Source: HXMU1420-13 sp963691715 (lineage in GTDB: Bacteria; Bacteroidota; Rhodothermia; Balneolales; Balneolaceae). Taken from it: a stretch of DNA of 64,000 bases. The notes below the pieces were generated by a model. That model was not told the origin of the DNA and did no database searches. It saw only the letters and a list, made by a program, of their open reading frames with translations. The position numbers and the translations under genes were made by a program. Location of the stretch: contig OY829281.1 in the NCBI GenBank assembly GCA_963691715.1, forward strand, positions 3,172,852 through 3,236,851, written 5' to 3'. This document shows, piece by piece, positions 36,683 through 44,313 of this stretch (positions are counted from its first letter, which is position 1; each line of letters opens with the position of its first letter).

Positions 36683-36970
36683 TTAAGATAAAGACTCAAA
36701 AATTGCTTTAGGTCGCTTCTCTGCAATTTTGAGAAGAACTTTTGCAGGTCCCTGTGGTTTTCTTCTGCCTTGTTCCCAATTTCGAAGAGTACCTACACTT
36801 ATCCCGAGCAGTGAAGAGAATTCTTTTTGTGTCATTTTATACTTTTCCCTTATAGATGTGACATCTGGTTCACCGATCATAGCATATCTAGATGGCTTGC
36901 TTTTACCTTTACGGATGTCGCCAGCTTGTTTTACACTTTCTAGTAATTCGTTAAACAGTTCATCATTCAT
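36683..36970 (-). CDS. Cassette 16: HigA/NadS-like antitoxin
   Basis: It has 95 residues. The helix-turn-helix is YKMTQKEFSSLLGISVGTLR, followed by NWEQGRRKPQGPAKVLL, the XRE/NadS pattern. Its start overlaps the toxin stop by 4 bases (ATGA). Antitoxins of this type bind their own operator; a palindrome lies at 37306-37324. As the toxin frame is broken, the antitoxin may persist alone as a regulator. Confidence 0.88.
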   Translation of the reverse strand: MNDELFNELLESVKQAGDIRKGKSKPSRYAMIGEPDVTSIREKYKMTQKEFSSLLGISVGTLRNWEQGRRKPQGPAKVLLKIAEKRPKAIFESLS

Positions 36971-37283
36971 TTGAGTTGCTCCTCAACAATTTGTTTTAAT
37001 TGCCTCAATTGATCTGTAGTTAGATCATCCTTTTTATTTTTTGGATATGCATAGAGCATATAAATTTGCTCACTATCAGTGAAATAATAGTAAATCACCC
37101 GAATACCACCTCTTTTTCCGCGACCTGACCCAAACCATCTCAGTTTGCGTATCCCACCACTTCCTTTAATTATCTCACCAGATTCAGGGTGCATCGACAA
37201 CTGCAATTGGAGCAGATGGTATTGCGTATCAGAAATAACTTTTGAATCAGCTTTATAAAAATGGGTGTTTCAAAGAACTCCAT
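36967..37283 (-). pseudogene. Cassette 16: HigB/RelE-type toxin with a frameshift
   Basis: An ATG at 37283 begins MEFFETPIFIK and then shifts frame. The remaining protein (ADSKVISDTQYHLLQLQLSM, GSGGIRKLRWFGSGRGKRGG, IRVIYYYF) continues in the next frame to 36967. Adding one A in the run at about 37251-37254 gives an intact RelE-superfamily mRNA interferase of about 104 residues. In the present sequence only a TTG at 37206 gives an open 79-residue frame lacking the N-terminus. It could be a true inactivation or a homopolymer sequencing error. Confidence 0.78.
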
Positions 37284-37305
37284 CGATATTAGTAAGTTTG
37301 GAAAA

Positions 37306-37324
37306 TATACGTCAATGACGTATA
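37306..37324 (-). promoter_or_regulatory. Palindrome, probable toxin-antitoxin operator
   Basis: TATACGTC and GACGTATA are perfect inverted arms around AAT, 22 bases before the toxin ATG. Size and place suit autoregulation by the HTH antitoxin. It is a rare case in this array of a cassette with its own control site. Confidence 0.6.
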
Positions 37325-37325
37325 A

Positions 37326-37497
37326 GTTACAACTAATGAATAGAGGCTTAATTAGTTTTTAACATTGTATTTATACCAGCACAATACAAAAGTGCGGCTC
37401 CGTTCGGAGCCAGTGCTGAACTTCTCCGAAGGAGGAGATTCCGTATCCGACTTGTCCAAGGGACTCCCATGGAGGAATGGTTGTTATGTTGAAAATA
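37326..37497 (-). repeat. attC of cassette 15 (long type, damaged)
   Basis: The core half next to cassette 16 has lost the TAACGACCCTGCGTTTAAGC segment, and only AATTAGTTTTTAACATTG remains comparable. The distal half is intact with the REP-like segment. The left limit is uncertain. Confidence 0.65.
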
Positions 37498-37992
37498 GTT
37501 TAATTTAACCCATTCCCAATGCCACCGAATTTTGATTTCTGATACAGTGTCTTCTCGAATACTAAAGAACAAATACAATGGGGTTTGTTGAAAAGTGTGA
37601 TAATTCCAGTAGACTAAAGTTTCACCACTTTTATCTTCGTGTTCCCAAGTTTCTGTTTCACCATAAGCATTAATTACTTTCTTTTTGGAATTTCCGACTT
37701 TAATTCCATCTGGTGTTGAGTAGTCAGGATTTGTTGAAGTGACTTCCCAGATTAATGAATCCATTGCCAAATATGTATTCAGTCGATCGTAGAAATAATA
37801 ACCTTGAACAACAGAATCAGGCCTACCAAGAAATTTTATAAGGTCATTCTTGCTCGAAAGTAATTTTAAATCACTTATTTCAATCTGAGACTTTCTAACA
37901 TATTCAGTTCCATCTTCATCAAGCTCGCCAATTAAATCACAGGAAGTGATAAGAAGAATTGTCATTCCAAAAAAGAGAAACTGAAACTTCAT
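37348..37992 (-). CDS. Cassette 15: lipoprotein whose reading frame runs through attC
   Basis: The start at 37992 gives a lipoprotein signal (FLFFGMTILLITSC). The preceding 12 codons of the longer frame lie in the neighbouring attC region and are rejected. The mature part (IKFLGRPDSVVQGYYFYDRL, VGNSKKKVINAYGETETWEH) is vaguely like outer-membrane-assembly lipoproteins with a BamE/SmpA-like fold. From NNHSSMGVPWTSRIRNLLLR onward, about 40 residues are encoded by the attC itself, as no stop occurs at the usual core. The natural C-terminus may have been lost. Confidence 0.6.
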   Translation of the reverse strand: MKFQFLFFGMTILLITSCDLIGELDEDGTEYVRKSQIEISDLKLLSSKNDLIKFLGRPDSVVQGYYFYDRLNTYLAMDSLIWEVTSTNPDYSTPDGIKVGNSKKKVINAYGETETWEHEDKSGETLVYWNYHTFQQTPLYLFFSIREDTVSEIKIRWHWEWVKLNYFQHNNHSSMGVPWTSRIRNLLLRRSSALAPNGAALLYCAGINTMLKTN

Positions 37993-38014
37993 TTTGATTC
38001 TTGGTATTTCAACA

Positions 38015-38210
38015 TAACAACCCTGCATTTAACCTTCCTTCCGGCAGGCAGGGCGGCGCAGAGATTAGTTTTTAGTTTAAGTAACGATTTTATGTTCACC
38101 AACACAATACAAAAGTGCGGCTCCGTTCGGAGCCAGTGCTGAACGTATCCGAAGGAGGAGATTCAGCATCCGACTCGTCCAAGGGACTCCCACGGAGAAA
38201 CGGTTGTTAT
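38015..38210 (-). repeat. attC of cassette 14 (long type)
   Basis: About 196 nt, the longest in the array, with the hairpin arm and REP-like segment. Confidence 0.85.
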
Positions 38211-38219
38211 ATGTTTAAT

Positions 38220-38687
38220 TTATTGATTAAAATAGTATGTCTTAGTTTCAGCGGTACTGCCAATAACTAAGGTCACAGCACCTGTGATTAATGAAATTGA
38301 TCCACCAAGAACTTTACCTATTTCTGAACCAATAGCACCAGAATCATCAAATGAAGCAACTCCGAAAACTCCTAAAGCAATTAATGGAATAGAAATAGCT
38401 TTTGCCAAGCTGGGTTTTTTTGAGACAGATAATGATTTTATTTGTGATATAGGTATCAAATAATTTTCCGAGCTAATAACGTATCTAGCTGAATCTGTTG
38501 AGAACTCTATGGATTCTGGAATAAATTCAACTCCATCGACGGTTCTTAATTTGAATGTACTCCCTTGAATCTGCTCATTAAAATTGTCAACCACTAACTG
38601 TTCATTTATATCAATGAGGGACCTTGACGGAACACACGCAGTTGTTGCCAAAAAGAAAAGAATTATTGGGACTAAAGCGATTTTCAT
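38220..38687 (-). CDS. Cassette 14: lipoprotein of unknown function
   Basis: It has 155 residues with lipobox LATTAC near residue 18. A beta-rich middle (FKLRTVDGVEFIPESIEF, YLIPISQIKSLSV) is followed by two hydrophobic stretches (AISIPLIALGVFGVASF, GGSISLITGAVTLVIGS). It is probably anchored in the envelope. The family is not recognised. Confidence 0.7.
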   Translation of the reverse strand: MKIALVPIILFFLATTACVPSRSLIDINEQLVVDNFNEQIQGSTFKLRTVDGVEFIPESIEFSTDSARYVISSENYLIPISQIKSLSVSKKPSLAKAISIPLIALGVFGVASFDDSGAIGSEIGKVLGGSISLITGAVTLVIGSTAETKTYYFNQ

Positions 38688-38707
38688 TTAAATCTCTTTA
38701 AACATAT

Positions 38708-38827
38708 AAAGTTAAAGTTCAGCGGCACCCTATGTGCCACACCACTCCATTATAACTAAAGGAAGGCTAGGAAGTTTTGCCAATTTTCACGGCCATGAGT
38801 AGGTGTCCGCTACAACGCTTAGTTATG
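38708..38827 (-). repeat. attC of cassette 13 (foreign type)
   Basis: About 120 nt, unrelated in sequence to the other sites. In cassette orientation it starts ATAACTAAGCGTTGTAGCGG and ends GCCGCTGAACTTTAAC. AACTAAGCGTTG/CGCTGAACTTTAAC resembles attC sites of marine gammaproteobacterial cassettes. The core G at the crossover looks replaced by T. Confidence 0.7.
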
Positions 38828-38832
38828 TGCGT

Positions 38833-39300
38833 TCAGATTGCGACACAACACCGTTCGCATTTGCCGAAACCATTTGGAACATCAGTATTAAGCGCCGTAT
38901 CACAATTAGGGCAATTTACAGGGTCTGCGTCATCGGCATCATGGAACCACCAATAATATGTTGGAATCTTTTGCGAAAGTGATCTAGCTATTGCGACACC
39001 TGCCTTGTTAACTTGACCATGCCTGTCTAATAACTTTGTCTTTGCCCAATCTTCATATTCGCCAGAGTCCATCCAAAGCTCATAAAACGAACCATATGTG
39101 CTAAAACAACTGGCAAGTTCATCAACTTCAGACTGCGCCAGTTCGAGCTGTTCAACATTCACATCTTTTTTGCATTGATAGCAATAAATGGGATTATCCA
39201 CATGCATATAAACCAGCAACAACTCTGTGACTTGGGGACACTCACAATACTCTATTGCCGTAAATGGTTTTAACTTATTGTAGTTTGTTGTATCGGACAT
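38833..39300 (-). CDS. Cassette 13: zinc-ribbon protein (DUF2310-like)
   Basis: It has 155 residues from the ATG at 39300; the longer frame begins in an attC and is rejected. Two CxxC pairs form a zinc ribbon at each end (YCYQCKKDV, NCPNCDTALN...GKCERC). The middle has GSFYELWMDSGEYEDWAKTK, typical of DUF2310 Zn-ribbon proteins. The start codon lies in the attC core of the neighbouring cassette (GTTATG). Its unrelated attC marks it as an import from another integron. Confidence 0.75.
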   Translation of the reverse strand: MSDTTNYNKLKPFTAIEYCECPQVTELLLVYMHVDNPIYCYQCKKDVNVEQLELAQSEVDELASCFSTYGSFYELWMDSGEYEDWAKTKLLDRHGQVNKAGVAIARSLSQKIPTYYWWFHDADDADPVNCPNCDTALNTDVPNGFGKCERCCVAI

Positions 39301-39459
39301 AACGACACCGCGTTTAACCTGCCTGCCGGCAGGCAGGGCGGTGCAGAGATTAGTTTTTAGTTTAAGTAACGATTTTATTTTCACCAACACAATACAACAG
39401 TGCGACTCCGTCTGCGTCCGACTTGTCCAAGGGACTCCCACGGAGAAACGCTTGTTATG
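39300..39459 (-). repeat. attC of cassette 12 (intermediate type)
   Basis: About 160 nt. It has the CCTGCCTGCCGGCAGGCAGG hairpin and the AAGGGACTCCCACGG stretch but lacks the REP-like segment. Confidence 0.85.
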
Positions 39460-39886
39460 TTACTGTTTTTCTAAGTGAGTTTAACAAACTTGCCATTGAA
39501 ACTGCAACAACGCCACCAATTTGCAAACCACTTTTGGTAATAAATGTAAGATCCAAAACGAACAAGAATGAAATTAGAACAGCCAGAACCGTAAGTAGAA
39601 ATATAAATTCACTGAGAAAAAGTAACTCAACAGGTCTTTTTCTACTCAATAGTTTAAAGCTGTTTTTAAAAATTTGATCAAAAGTCTTTCTACGAATTAG
39701 GATCAAAACTACAATTATGGAACACATTAAGAATAATCCATTGTTAGCTTTGTAATAGTCTCTATGCTCTTGTCCAATTGAAAGAACAATTAACATTAAG
39801 CCAAAGATTGCTATGAAAATCCAAAAAACAGCAACAAAAGTGCTCCTCTCTTTTTCATCATGTGATTTATACCATTCTATGATCAC
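39455..39886 (-). CDS. Cassette 12: membrane protein of unknown function
   Basis: It has 143 residues with four membrane segments: STFVAVFWIFIAIFGLMLIV, NGLFLMCSIIVVLILI, EFIFLLTVLAVLISFLFVLD and the final GLQIGGVVAVSMASLL. The stop is inside the attC core. No family is recognised. Confidence 0.7.
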   Translation of the reverse strand: MIIEWYKSHDEKERSTFVAVFWIFIAIFGLMLIVLSIGQEHRDYYKANNGLFLMCSIIVVLILIRRKTFDQIFKNSFKLLSRKRPVELLFLSEFIFLLTVLAVLISFLFVLDLTFITKSGLQIGGVVAVSMASLLNSLRKTVT

Positions 39887-39908
39887 GGCTGTAATTTCTA
39901 AAGTAACA

Positions 39909-40048
39909 TAACGACCCTGCGTTTAACCTGCCTGCCGGCAGGCAGGGCGGCGCAGAGATTAATTTTTGGTTTAAGTAACGATTTTATTTTTACCAACACA
40001 ATACAAAAGTGCGACTCCGTCTGCGTCCGACTTGAAACGCTTGTTAGG
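39909..40048 (-). repeat. attC of cassette 11 (intermediate type)
   Basis: About 140 nt. It has the GC hairpin in one arm only and a plain CGACTTGAAACGCTTGTTAG other arm. Confidence 0.85.
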
Positions 40049-40057
40049 TTACTGTTT

Positions 40058-40636
40058 TTAGTATTGATATTCAGGAAAATCCTCATTACTAATTTTATCA
40101 AGTCCGTTAATTGCTAACAATTTTTGAACATCATAAACATCTCCAAAAGTAGCTCTCTCGCTTACAGTAATGATAAACTCAACATTAGTTGGTAACTCTG
40201 TATTGTTTAGAGCTATTTCCAAATCCTCGGTGTGAAGAAGATTGCCATCAAAAAGAAGTTTATCTGAATTAAGAATATCAATGTGAACTATCTTTTCGTC
40301 GTAGTTTAAAAATTCCTTCGCAGACAAACCTTTAGCATTGATTTGTTTGATCCCTTTTTCGTATAAAAGTTTTTGAGCTTGTGTAATAACACCAAATGAT
40401 ACATTTTCATCGAAAATTATACGGGCTCTTGTCTCATCTGAGATATTCAAGTTTTGAATGTGACTGTATAAACCAGATTCGCTTATCATTTTTCCATTGA
40501 ATCTGACCTGATCTTCCGGAAAGATTCGAATGTCCACAATTTCATCTATTTCTTCTTCAATGGTTTGTTGATCTTGAACTTTCTTAGTACAAGAAATTAA
40601 GATGAGAAAAATGAGTAAAATTAGTTTCGTTTTCAT
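40058..40636 (-). CDS. Cassette 11: lipoprotein with two ExbD/TolR-like domains
   Basis: It has 192 residues. Lipobox LILISC (Cys 16) is followed by two copies of an ExbD periplasmic-type module: IRIFPEDQVRFNGKMI...ARIIFDENVSFGVITQAQKL, then IDILNSDKLLFDGNLL...FIITVSERATFGDVYDVQKL. ExbD proteins normally have one membrane helix and link to ExbB; here the anchor is a lipid and the domain is doubled. The function is unclear. Confidence 0.65.
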   Translation of the reverse strand: MKTKLILLIFLILISCTKKVQDQQTIEEEIDEIVDIRIFPEDQVRFNGKMISESGLYSHIQNLNISDETRARIIFDENVSFGVITQAQKLLYEKGIKQINAKGLSAKEFLNYDEKIVHIDILNSDKLLFDGNLLHTEDLEIALNNTELPTNVEFIITVSERATFGDVYDVQKLLAINGLDKISNEDFPEYQY

Positions 40637-40659
40637 ATTCAGATGATGTTTAAGTAACC

Positions 40660-40746
40660 TAACGACCCTGCGTTTAAGCGGCGAGTCTGGGGTTAAAAAT
40701 TAAAGGTCGGGACTCCGTTCGAGTCCGACTTGAAACGCTTGTTATA
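40660..40746 (-). repeat. attC of cassette 10 (short type)
   Basis: About 87 nt with a compact stem loop: CTCGCCGCTTAAACGC pairs loosely with the GCGTTTCAAGTCGGACTCG side. Confidence 0.85.
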
Positions 40747-40753
40747 TGGCGTA

Positions 40754-41437
40754 TTATCTTGGTATCTCGTCAAAATTCACTTGATATATATTTTCTACTA
40801 GGCTGGTTGAAAAGTATTTAAAAACCTCATACATCATCAAAAAAATTTCCTTGGCATCTTTAGAAGTATAAGATTGATGTATAATTTTATGGCGAAGGAT
40901 TAACCCTCCGTGTTCTTTGTTAACCAAGTAAGAAAATAGACCTTGTTTAGCAATAAGCTCCTCAATTTCGTCTACTGGATGCTTAAAACCTCGAGTTCTT
41001 TTTTCATTATCTAGAACTTCCTTCAAATCTACATCAAAAACCTCTTTAAAATTTTTATTGGTGTATTTCAGGTTCTGGAAGTTAAATTTTTGTCTATTTG
41101 AAAGGACAATGTCTTTGGTAGAAGTATCATCAGTTACTTCCTTATTGTGTATTGAAATAATTTCTTTTCGACAATCTGGATTTGATTCTAAAAGACACAG
41201 GAATGTTGATTTCAAATAGACTTCAAATGAAGTGACGAGCATACTGATTCCAACAGACATGAAGATATTAATTTCTCCAAACTCCTTTATGACATCATCT
41301 AACTCTTTTTGAAATCCTGAGAACTTCCCCTTTTTATACTCTGTATTCTGTCCAGTACCGACAAGAAGAGCTTTTGCAATTTGCCTATGAAAGGTTTCGT
41401 AGGAGGGACGAATACAAGATAATTCAGGTCGATTCAT
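40754..41437 (-). CDS. Cassette 10: HEPN-like protein
   Basis: It has 227 helical residues with no signal. GISMLVTSFEVYLKSTFLCL and, near the C-terminus, GLILRHKIIHQ give the R-x4-H pattern of HEPN RNases (R and H in RHKIIH). HEPN domains often act in toxin-antitoxin or phage-defence systems, but no partner gene shares this cassette. The HEPN call is from motif and helical pattern only. Confidence 0.5.
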   Translation of the reverse strand: MNRPELSCIRPSYETFHRQIAKALLVGTGQNTEYKKGKFSGFQKELDDVIKEFGEINIFMSVGISMLVTSFEVYLKSTFLCLLESNPDCRKEIISIHNKEVTDDTSTKDIVLSNRQKFNFQNLKYTNKNFKEVFDVDLKEVLDNEKRTRGFKHPVDEIEELIAKQGLFSYLVNKEHGGLILRHKIIHQSYTSKDAKEIFLMMYEVFKYFSTSLVENIYQVNFDEIPR

Positions 41438-41460
41438 ATTGGTAAAGTAGCCTAGCCATA

Positions 41461-41547
41461 TAACGACCCCGCGTTTAAGCGGCTAGTCTGGATTTAAAAA
41501 TTAAAGTTCGGGACTCTGTCGAAGTCCGCTTGAAACGCTTGTTATAA
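41461..41547 (-). repeat. attC of cassette 9 (short type)
   Basis: About 87 nt, close to the sites of cassettes 10, 5 and 2. Confidence 0.85.
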
Positions 41548-41560
41548 GCATTTTGTCAAT

Positions 41561-42145
41561 TCAATCTATAGCTATTAACCCTTCATCATTTAGCTTAAAT
41601 AAACTAAATGTAAGTTGGTTACTAGAAGTGGCTTCTTTCTCTTTTACAAAATTCATGATATTACTCTGATATATTTTACCACCAAATGGGAAGATTAATA
41701 ATGTTTCTCTATTAGGAATTGATACGATTAATTCATCAGAGTCAAGTGCATTTCTAGCCCAAGAATGTAATTCTGGATTAAGTATCTGAGTAGCTGTATT
41801 CCAGTGATCTCCTAAAATAATAAAAGGTTTAGAATTTGGACCACCATCAAATTTCATTGCTTTGATATCACTGCGAAATGTATTAATGAGGTTTTCCTTT
41901 GCCGTAATTTTAAGTCTTTCGCTATCATTTTCTTTTGAAATATCAAAACTCTCAACAATTCCATTTTGATAAAGCACCCATTCAACGAAAATATCATGAC
42001 CAATTGGAACACTTTTTCCAGATTTTTCATCGATCGGATAATCGGATGTTACTAAATAGGGATATAAATTATTCATTTCGGATTCATATTCGGAATAAGA
42101 ATTAGCTGAAAAAAATGATAGAACAATCAGACTAAGATATTTCAT
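41561..42145 (-). CDS. Cassette 9: secreted protein of unknown function
   Basis: It has 194 residues. A signal peptide (LIVLSFFSANSYS) precedes NNLYPYLVTSDYP and FDGGPNSKPFIILGDHWNTA followed by TQILNPELHSWARNALDSDE, ending with IPNRETLLIFP. The pattern recalls uncharacterised DUF1444-like proteins, but I am not sure. It is probably periplasmic. Confidence 0.65.
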   Translation of the reverse strand: MKYLSLIVLSFFSANSYSEYESEMNNLYPYLVTSDYPIDEKSGKSVPIGHDIFVEWVLYQNGIVESFDISKENDSERLKITAKENLINTFRSDIKAMKFDGGPNSKPFIILGDHWNTATQILNPELHSWARNALDSDELIVSIPNRETLLIFPFGGKIYQSNIMNFVKEKEATSSNQLTFSLFKLNDEGLIAID

Positions 42146-42169
42146 TATCGAAGATCAAATTTATGCTTA

Positions 42170-42288
42170 TAACGACCCTGCGTTTAAGCGGCGCAGAGAT
42201 TTGTTTTTAGTTTAAGTAACGATTTTATTTTCACCAACACAATACAAAAGTGCGGCTCCGTCTGCGTCCGACTTGAAACGCTTGTTAT
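42170..42288 (-). repeat. attC of cassette 8 (medium type)
   Basis: About 119 nt. It differs at five positions from the attC of cassette 1, although the cassette bodies are identical. Confidence 0.88.
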
Positions 42289-42884
42289 AGGGCATTTCTT
42301 TTTCGCATATATTGGAAAAATAAACCTATAGAAGCAATAAACACGAATAACCAAATAGCCCAATTATTGAAGAATGAAGCTGTACGTATCGGTTCTGGAA
42401 ATTGGTTGTCAAGTAATTCACGGTCGTCAAAGTCCCAATCTTCAGTAGAATCAAATTGATTTACCCATTCATTAAAATAATAAGTGTTAATAGTTCTTGA
42501 ACATAACCATGTCCAATGATTTCTGGTACCATTCCATCTTAAGTCAGCCGTTTCGGCAAATACCAAATATTCACCACCAAATGTAAATGAAAACTCACAG
42601 CTATTGAATGTTTGTTTAACAGAAATTTTATTCTTCTTTGAACCTTTCCATTTTTTAGAGACTTCCAAGGTGACGACCCAATATTGTTGGCGAAATATGG
42701 GAAGAGATTCAAGAGGTTTTGAAGGGAATAAATCTCTTTCAAATTCAATCTTAACAACTTTGCCGATAAATATTTCAGACGAACGTTCAACAGCTTCTTC
42801 ATATGGAATTTCGGAACAAGAACAGGCATAGACATTTGAACCTAAAACAGCGAGTAGAAAAAATGTGCTAATTAAGATTCTCAT
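42285..42884 (-). CDS. Cassette 8: TIMP/NTR-like membrane-anchored protein (copy B)
   Basis: It has 199 residues. A signal peptide ends near VYA, so the mature protein starts with CSCSEIPYEEAVERSSEIFI, the Cys-x-Cys opening and EAxxRSxxIFxGKV pattern of NTR/TIMP-like bacterial proteins. A C-terminal membrane helix (WAIWLFVFIASIGLFFQYM) and a KRN tail anchor it. The stop codon (TTA at 42285) is part of the attC. The body is identical to 45949-46548. Confidence 0.75.
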   Translation of the reverse strand: MRILISTFFLLAVLGSNVYACSCSEIPYEEAVERSSEIFIGKVVKIEFERDLFPSKPLESLPIFRQQYWVVTLEVSKKWKGSKKNKISVKQTFNSCEFSFTFGGEYLVFAETADLRWNGTRNHWTWLCSRTINTYYFNEWVNQFDSTEDWDFDDRELLDNQFPEPIRTASFFNNWAIWLFVFIASIGLFFQYMRKRNAL

Positions 42885-42900
42885 ACTTGGTTATGCCCTA

Positions 42901-43021
42901 TAACGACCCCGCGTTTAAGCGGCGCAGAGATTAGTTTTTTGTTTAAGTAACGATTTTATTTTCACCGACACAATACAAAAGTGCGGCTCCGTCTGCGTCC
43001 GACTTGAAACGCTTGTTATAC
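42901..43021 (-). repeat. attC of cassette 7 (medium type)
   Basis: About 121 nt and nearly identical (one difference seen) to the attC of cassette 1. Confidence 0.88.
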
Positions 43022-43023
43022 GG

Positions 43024-43374
43024 TTATTTTTTATTGTTTTTAAGCTTCTCCCGATTTTCGAGATTCCACTTCTTAAATTCAATCTCTTTTTTCTTACCAA
43101 AACTTGAAAAAGCCAAAGAGAGTGCGGCTCCAATGATAAGCGCAATTATGATAGGAGCAGAAACTGAATACGAATTATTTACAAAAACATTGACACTGTC
43201 AGGATGTACTGCAGGTATTTCTCCAATTGCTGTAATTGAATCTGTTGAGCTATCAAGATTATAATACATCGGAATTTTTGTTGATGAAGAATCTTGAGCA
43301 ACAGAGACTTGGAAAAGGCTAAACAGAAATACCACTAGAAAAACAGATTTAAGATGTGGTGGATTAATTTTCAT
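43024..43374 (-). CDS. Cassette 7: small membrane protein with signal peptide
   Basis: It has 116 residues from the ATG at 43374; the longer frame to 43506 crosses an attC and is rejected. A signal sequence (VFLVVFLFSLFQVSVAQ), a Ser/Asp-rich segment, one membrane helix (APIIIALIIGAALSLAF) and a basic tail (KKKEIEFKKWNLENREKL) suggest a bitopic envelope protein. No family is recognised. Confidence 0.65.
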   Translation of the reverse strand: MKINPPHLKSVFLVVFLFSLFQVSVAQDSSSTKIPMYYNLDSSTDSITAIGEIPAVHPDSVNVFVNNSYSVSAPIIIALIIGAALSLAFSSFGKKKEIEFKKWNLENREKLKNNKK

Positions 43375-43398
43375 GAAGCCTAGTTTTGGAAAACCGTA

Positions 43399-43450
43399 TA
43401 ACGTTAAAGCTAACCGGCGCCGAAGGCGTCTGGTTGAGCGCCTTGTTAGC
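43399..43450 (-). repeat. attC of cassette 6 (foreign, short 59-be type)
   Basis: About 52 nt. In cassette orientation it starts TAACAAGGCGCTCAACCAG and ends CGGTTAGCTTTAACGTTA. It is a classical compact attC unlike its neighbours, with GGCGCC/GGCGTC stem ends. Confidence 0.85.
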
Positions 43451-43766
43451 CATCTGCTGTGGGGGCCGGGATTGTGACATAGGTAATTTCCACTATGGTG
43501 CCCCATTGAAATGCTGTGACCATTCCATCAATTACTGTATAGGTTCCATGAACTGTGAGGCCATCAATTTTATGGTCTTGTTCAAGGTTTATGGGGTATA
43601 GGTTTTCGCCAGCGTTGGTCACGATTCCGTAGAATCCGCCTTCGAAATCGAGGTATGTCACAGTGCCGGTGAAGGGGACTGGATCATTTTCCGTGGCGGT
43701 ATGGTCTGATGAGCATGCACAGGCGAGGAGCATGGTTAAGGCTATGATGGTTCGGATTGGCTTCAT
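43446..43766 (-). CDS. Cassette 6: small lipoprotein, probable import
   Basis: It has 106 residues with lipobox LLACAC (Cys near 17) and a small beta-rich domain (FTGTVTYLDFEGGFYGIVTN, LTVHGTYTVIDGMVTAF). Its codon use is visibly GC-richer than adjacent cassettes, and it carries an unrelated attC, so it was probably captured from another integron. The stop codon is in the attC. Confidence 0.7.
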   Translation of the reverse strand: MKPIRTIIALTMLLACACSSDHTATENDPVPFTGTVTYLDFEGGFYGIVTNAGENLYPINLEQDHKIDGLTVHGTYTVIDGMVTAFQWGTIVEITYVTIPAPTADG

Positions 43767-43787
43767 TGGGTTCCTGGTTCTGATGGC

Positions 43788-43873
43788 TAACGACCCTGCG
43801 TTTAAGCGGCGAGTCGAGTTAATAAATTAAGGATCCGAACCGCGTTCGAATCCGCTTGAAACGCTTGTTATGT
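43788..43873 (-). repeat. attC of cassette 5 (short type)
   Basis: About 86 nt, of the array's own short type, with a GATCCGAACCGCGTTCGAATC-like stem tip. Confidence 0.85.
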
Positions 43874-44193
43874 GAGTAGCTGACCCACGCACAAACTACC
43901 GCCAAATGTGGCAAAAGCAATACACTAAAGCAAGCCCAAAGTGTGGAGCGACCGGGCAGGCACTGTGAGAACCGTGGAGTCGAAGCTAAACCCAACGCAC
44001 CGAGCGTTAAATGGTTTTTGAAAACGGTAATAGTTCTCTTAATTGTGTTCTTTTTTTAAAAGCTGAAAAGCGCAACTTCGGAGCCAGAAAAGGGCACACC
44101 ACAAACAGCGACGCATAACCCAATAAACGAAAAAGGAAAGCATTTGTACCAAAACACCCAACGCCCAAAAAATTGGAAGCCTGACCGGGCACA
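43874..44193 (-). other. Cassette 5: no confident gene
   Basis: The 320-base body has only short frames on the cassette strand (61 residues at 44007-44192; 51 residues MCPVRLPIFWALGVLVQMLS onward in another frame; an open tail AACCATTTAACGCTCGG onward). It is more GC-rich than its surroundings. The amino acid strings resemble spurious frames seen in other integrons' gene-less cassettes. It may carry a promoter, an RNA or a decayed gene. Confidence 0.5.
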
Positions 44194-44313
44194 TAACGAC
44201 CCTGCGTTTAAGCGGCGCAGAGATTAGTTTTTTGTTTAAGTAACGATTTTATTTTCACCAACACAATATAAAAGTGCGGCTCCGTCTGCGTCCGACTTGA
44301 AACGCTTGTTATG
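44194..44313 (-). repeat. attC of cassette 4 (medium type)
   Basis: About 120 nt. Confidence 0.88.

Noticed and set aside
42539..42835. 98-codon frame in both copies of the duplicated cassette (also 46203-46499)
   Set aside because: It is a shifted frame within the NTR-like gene, which has the signal peptide and Cys motif in the other frame.
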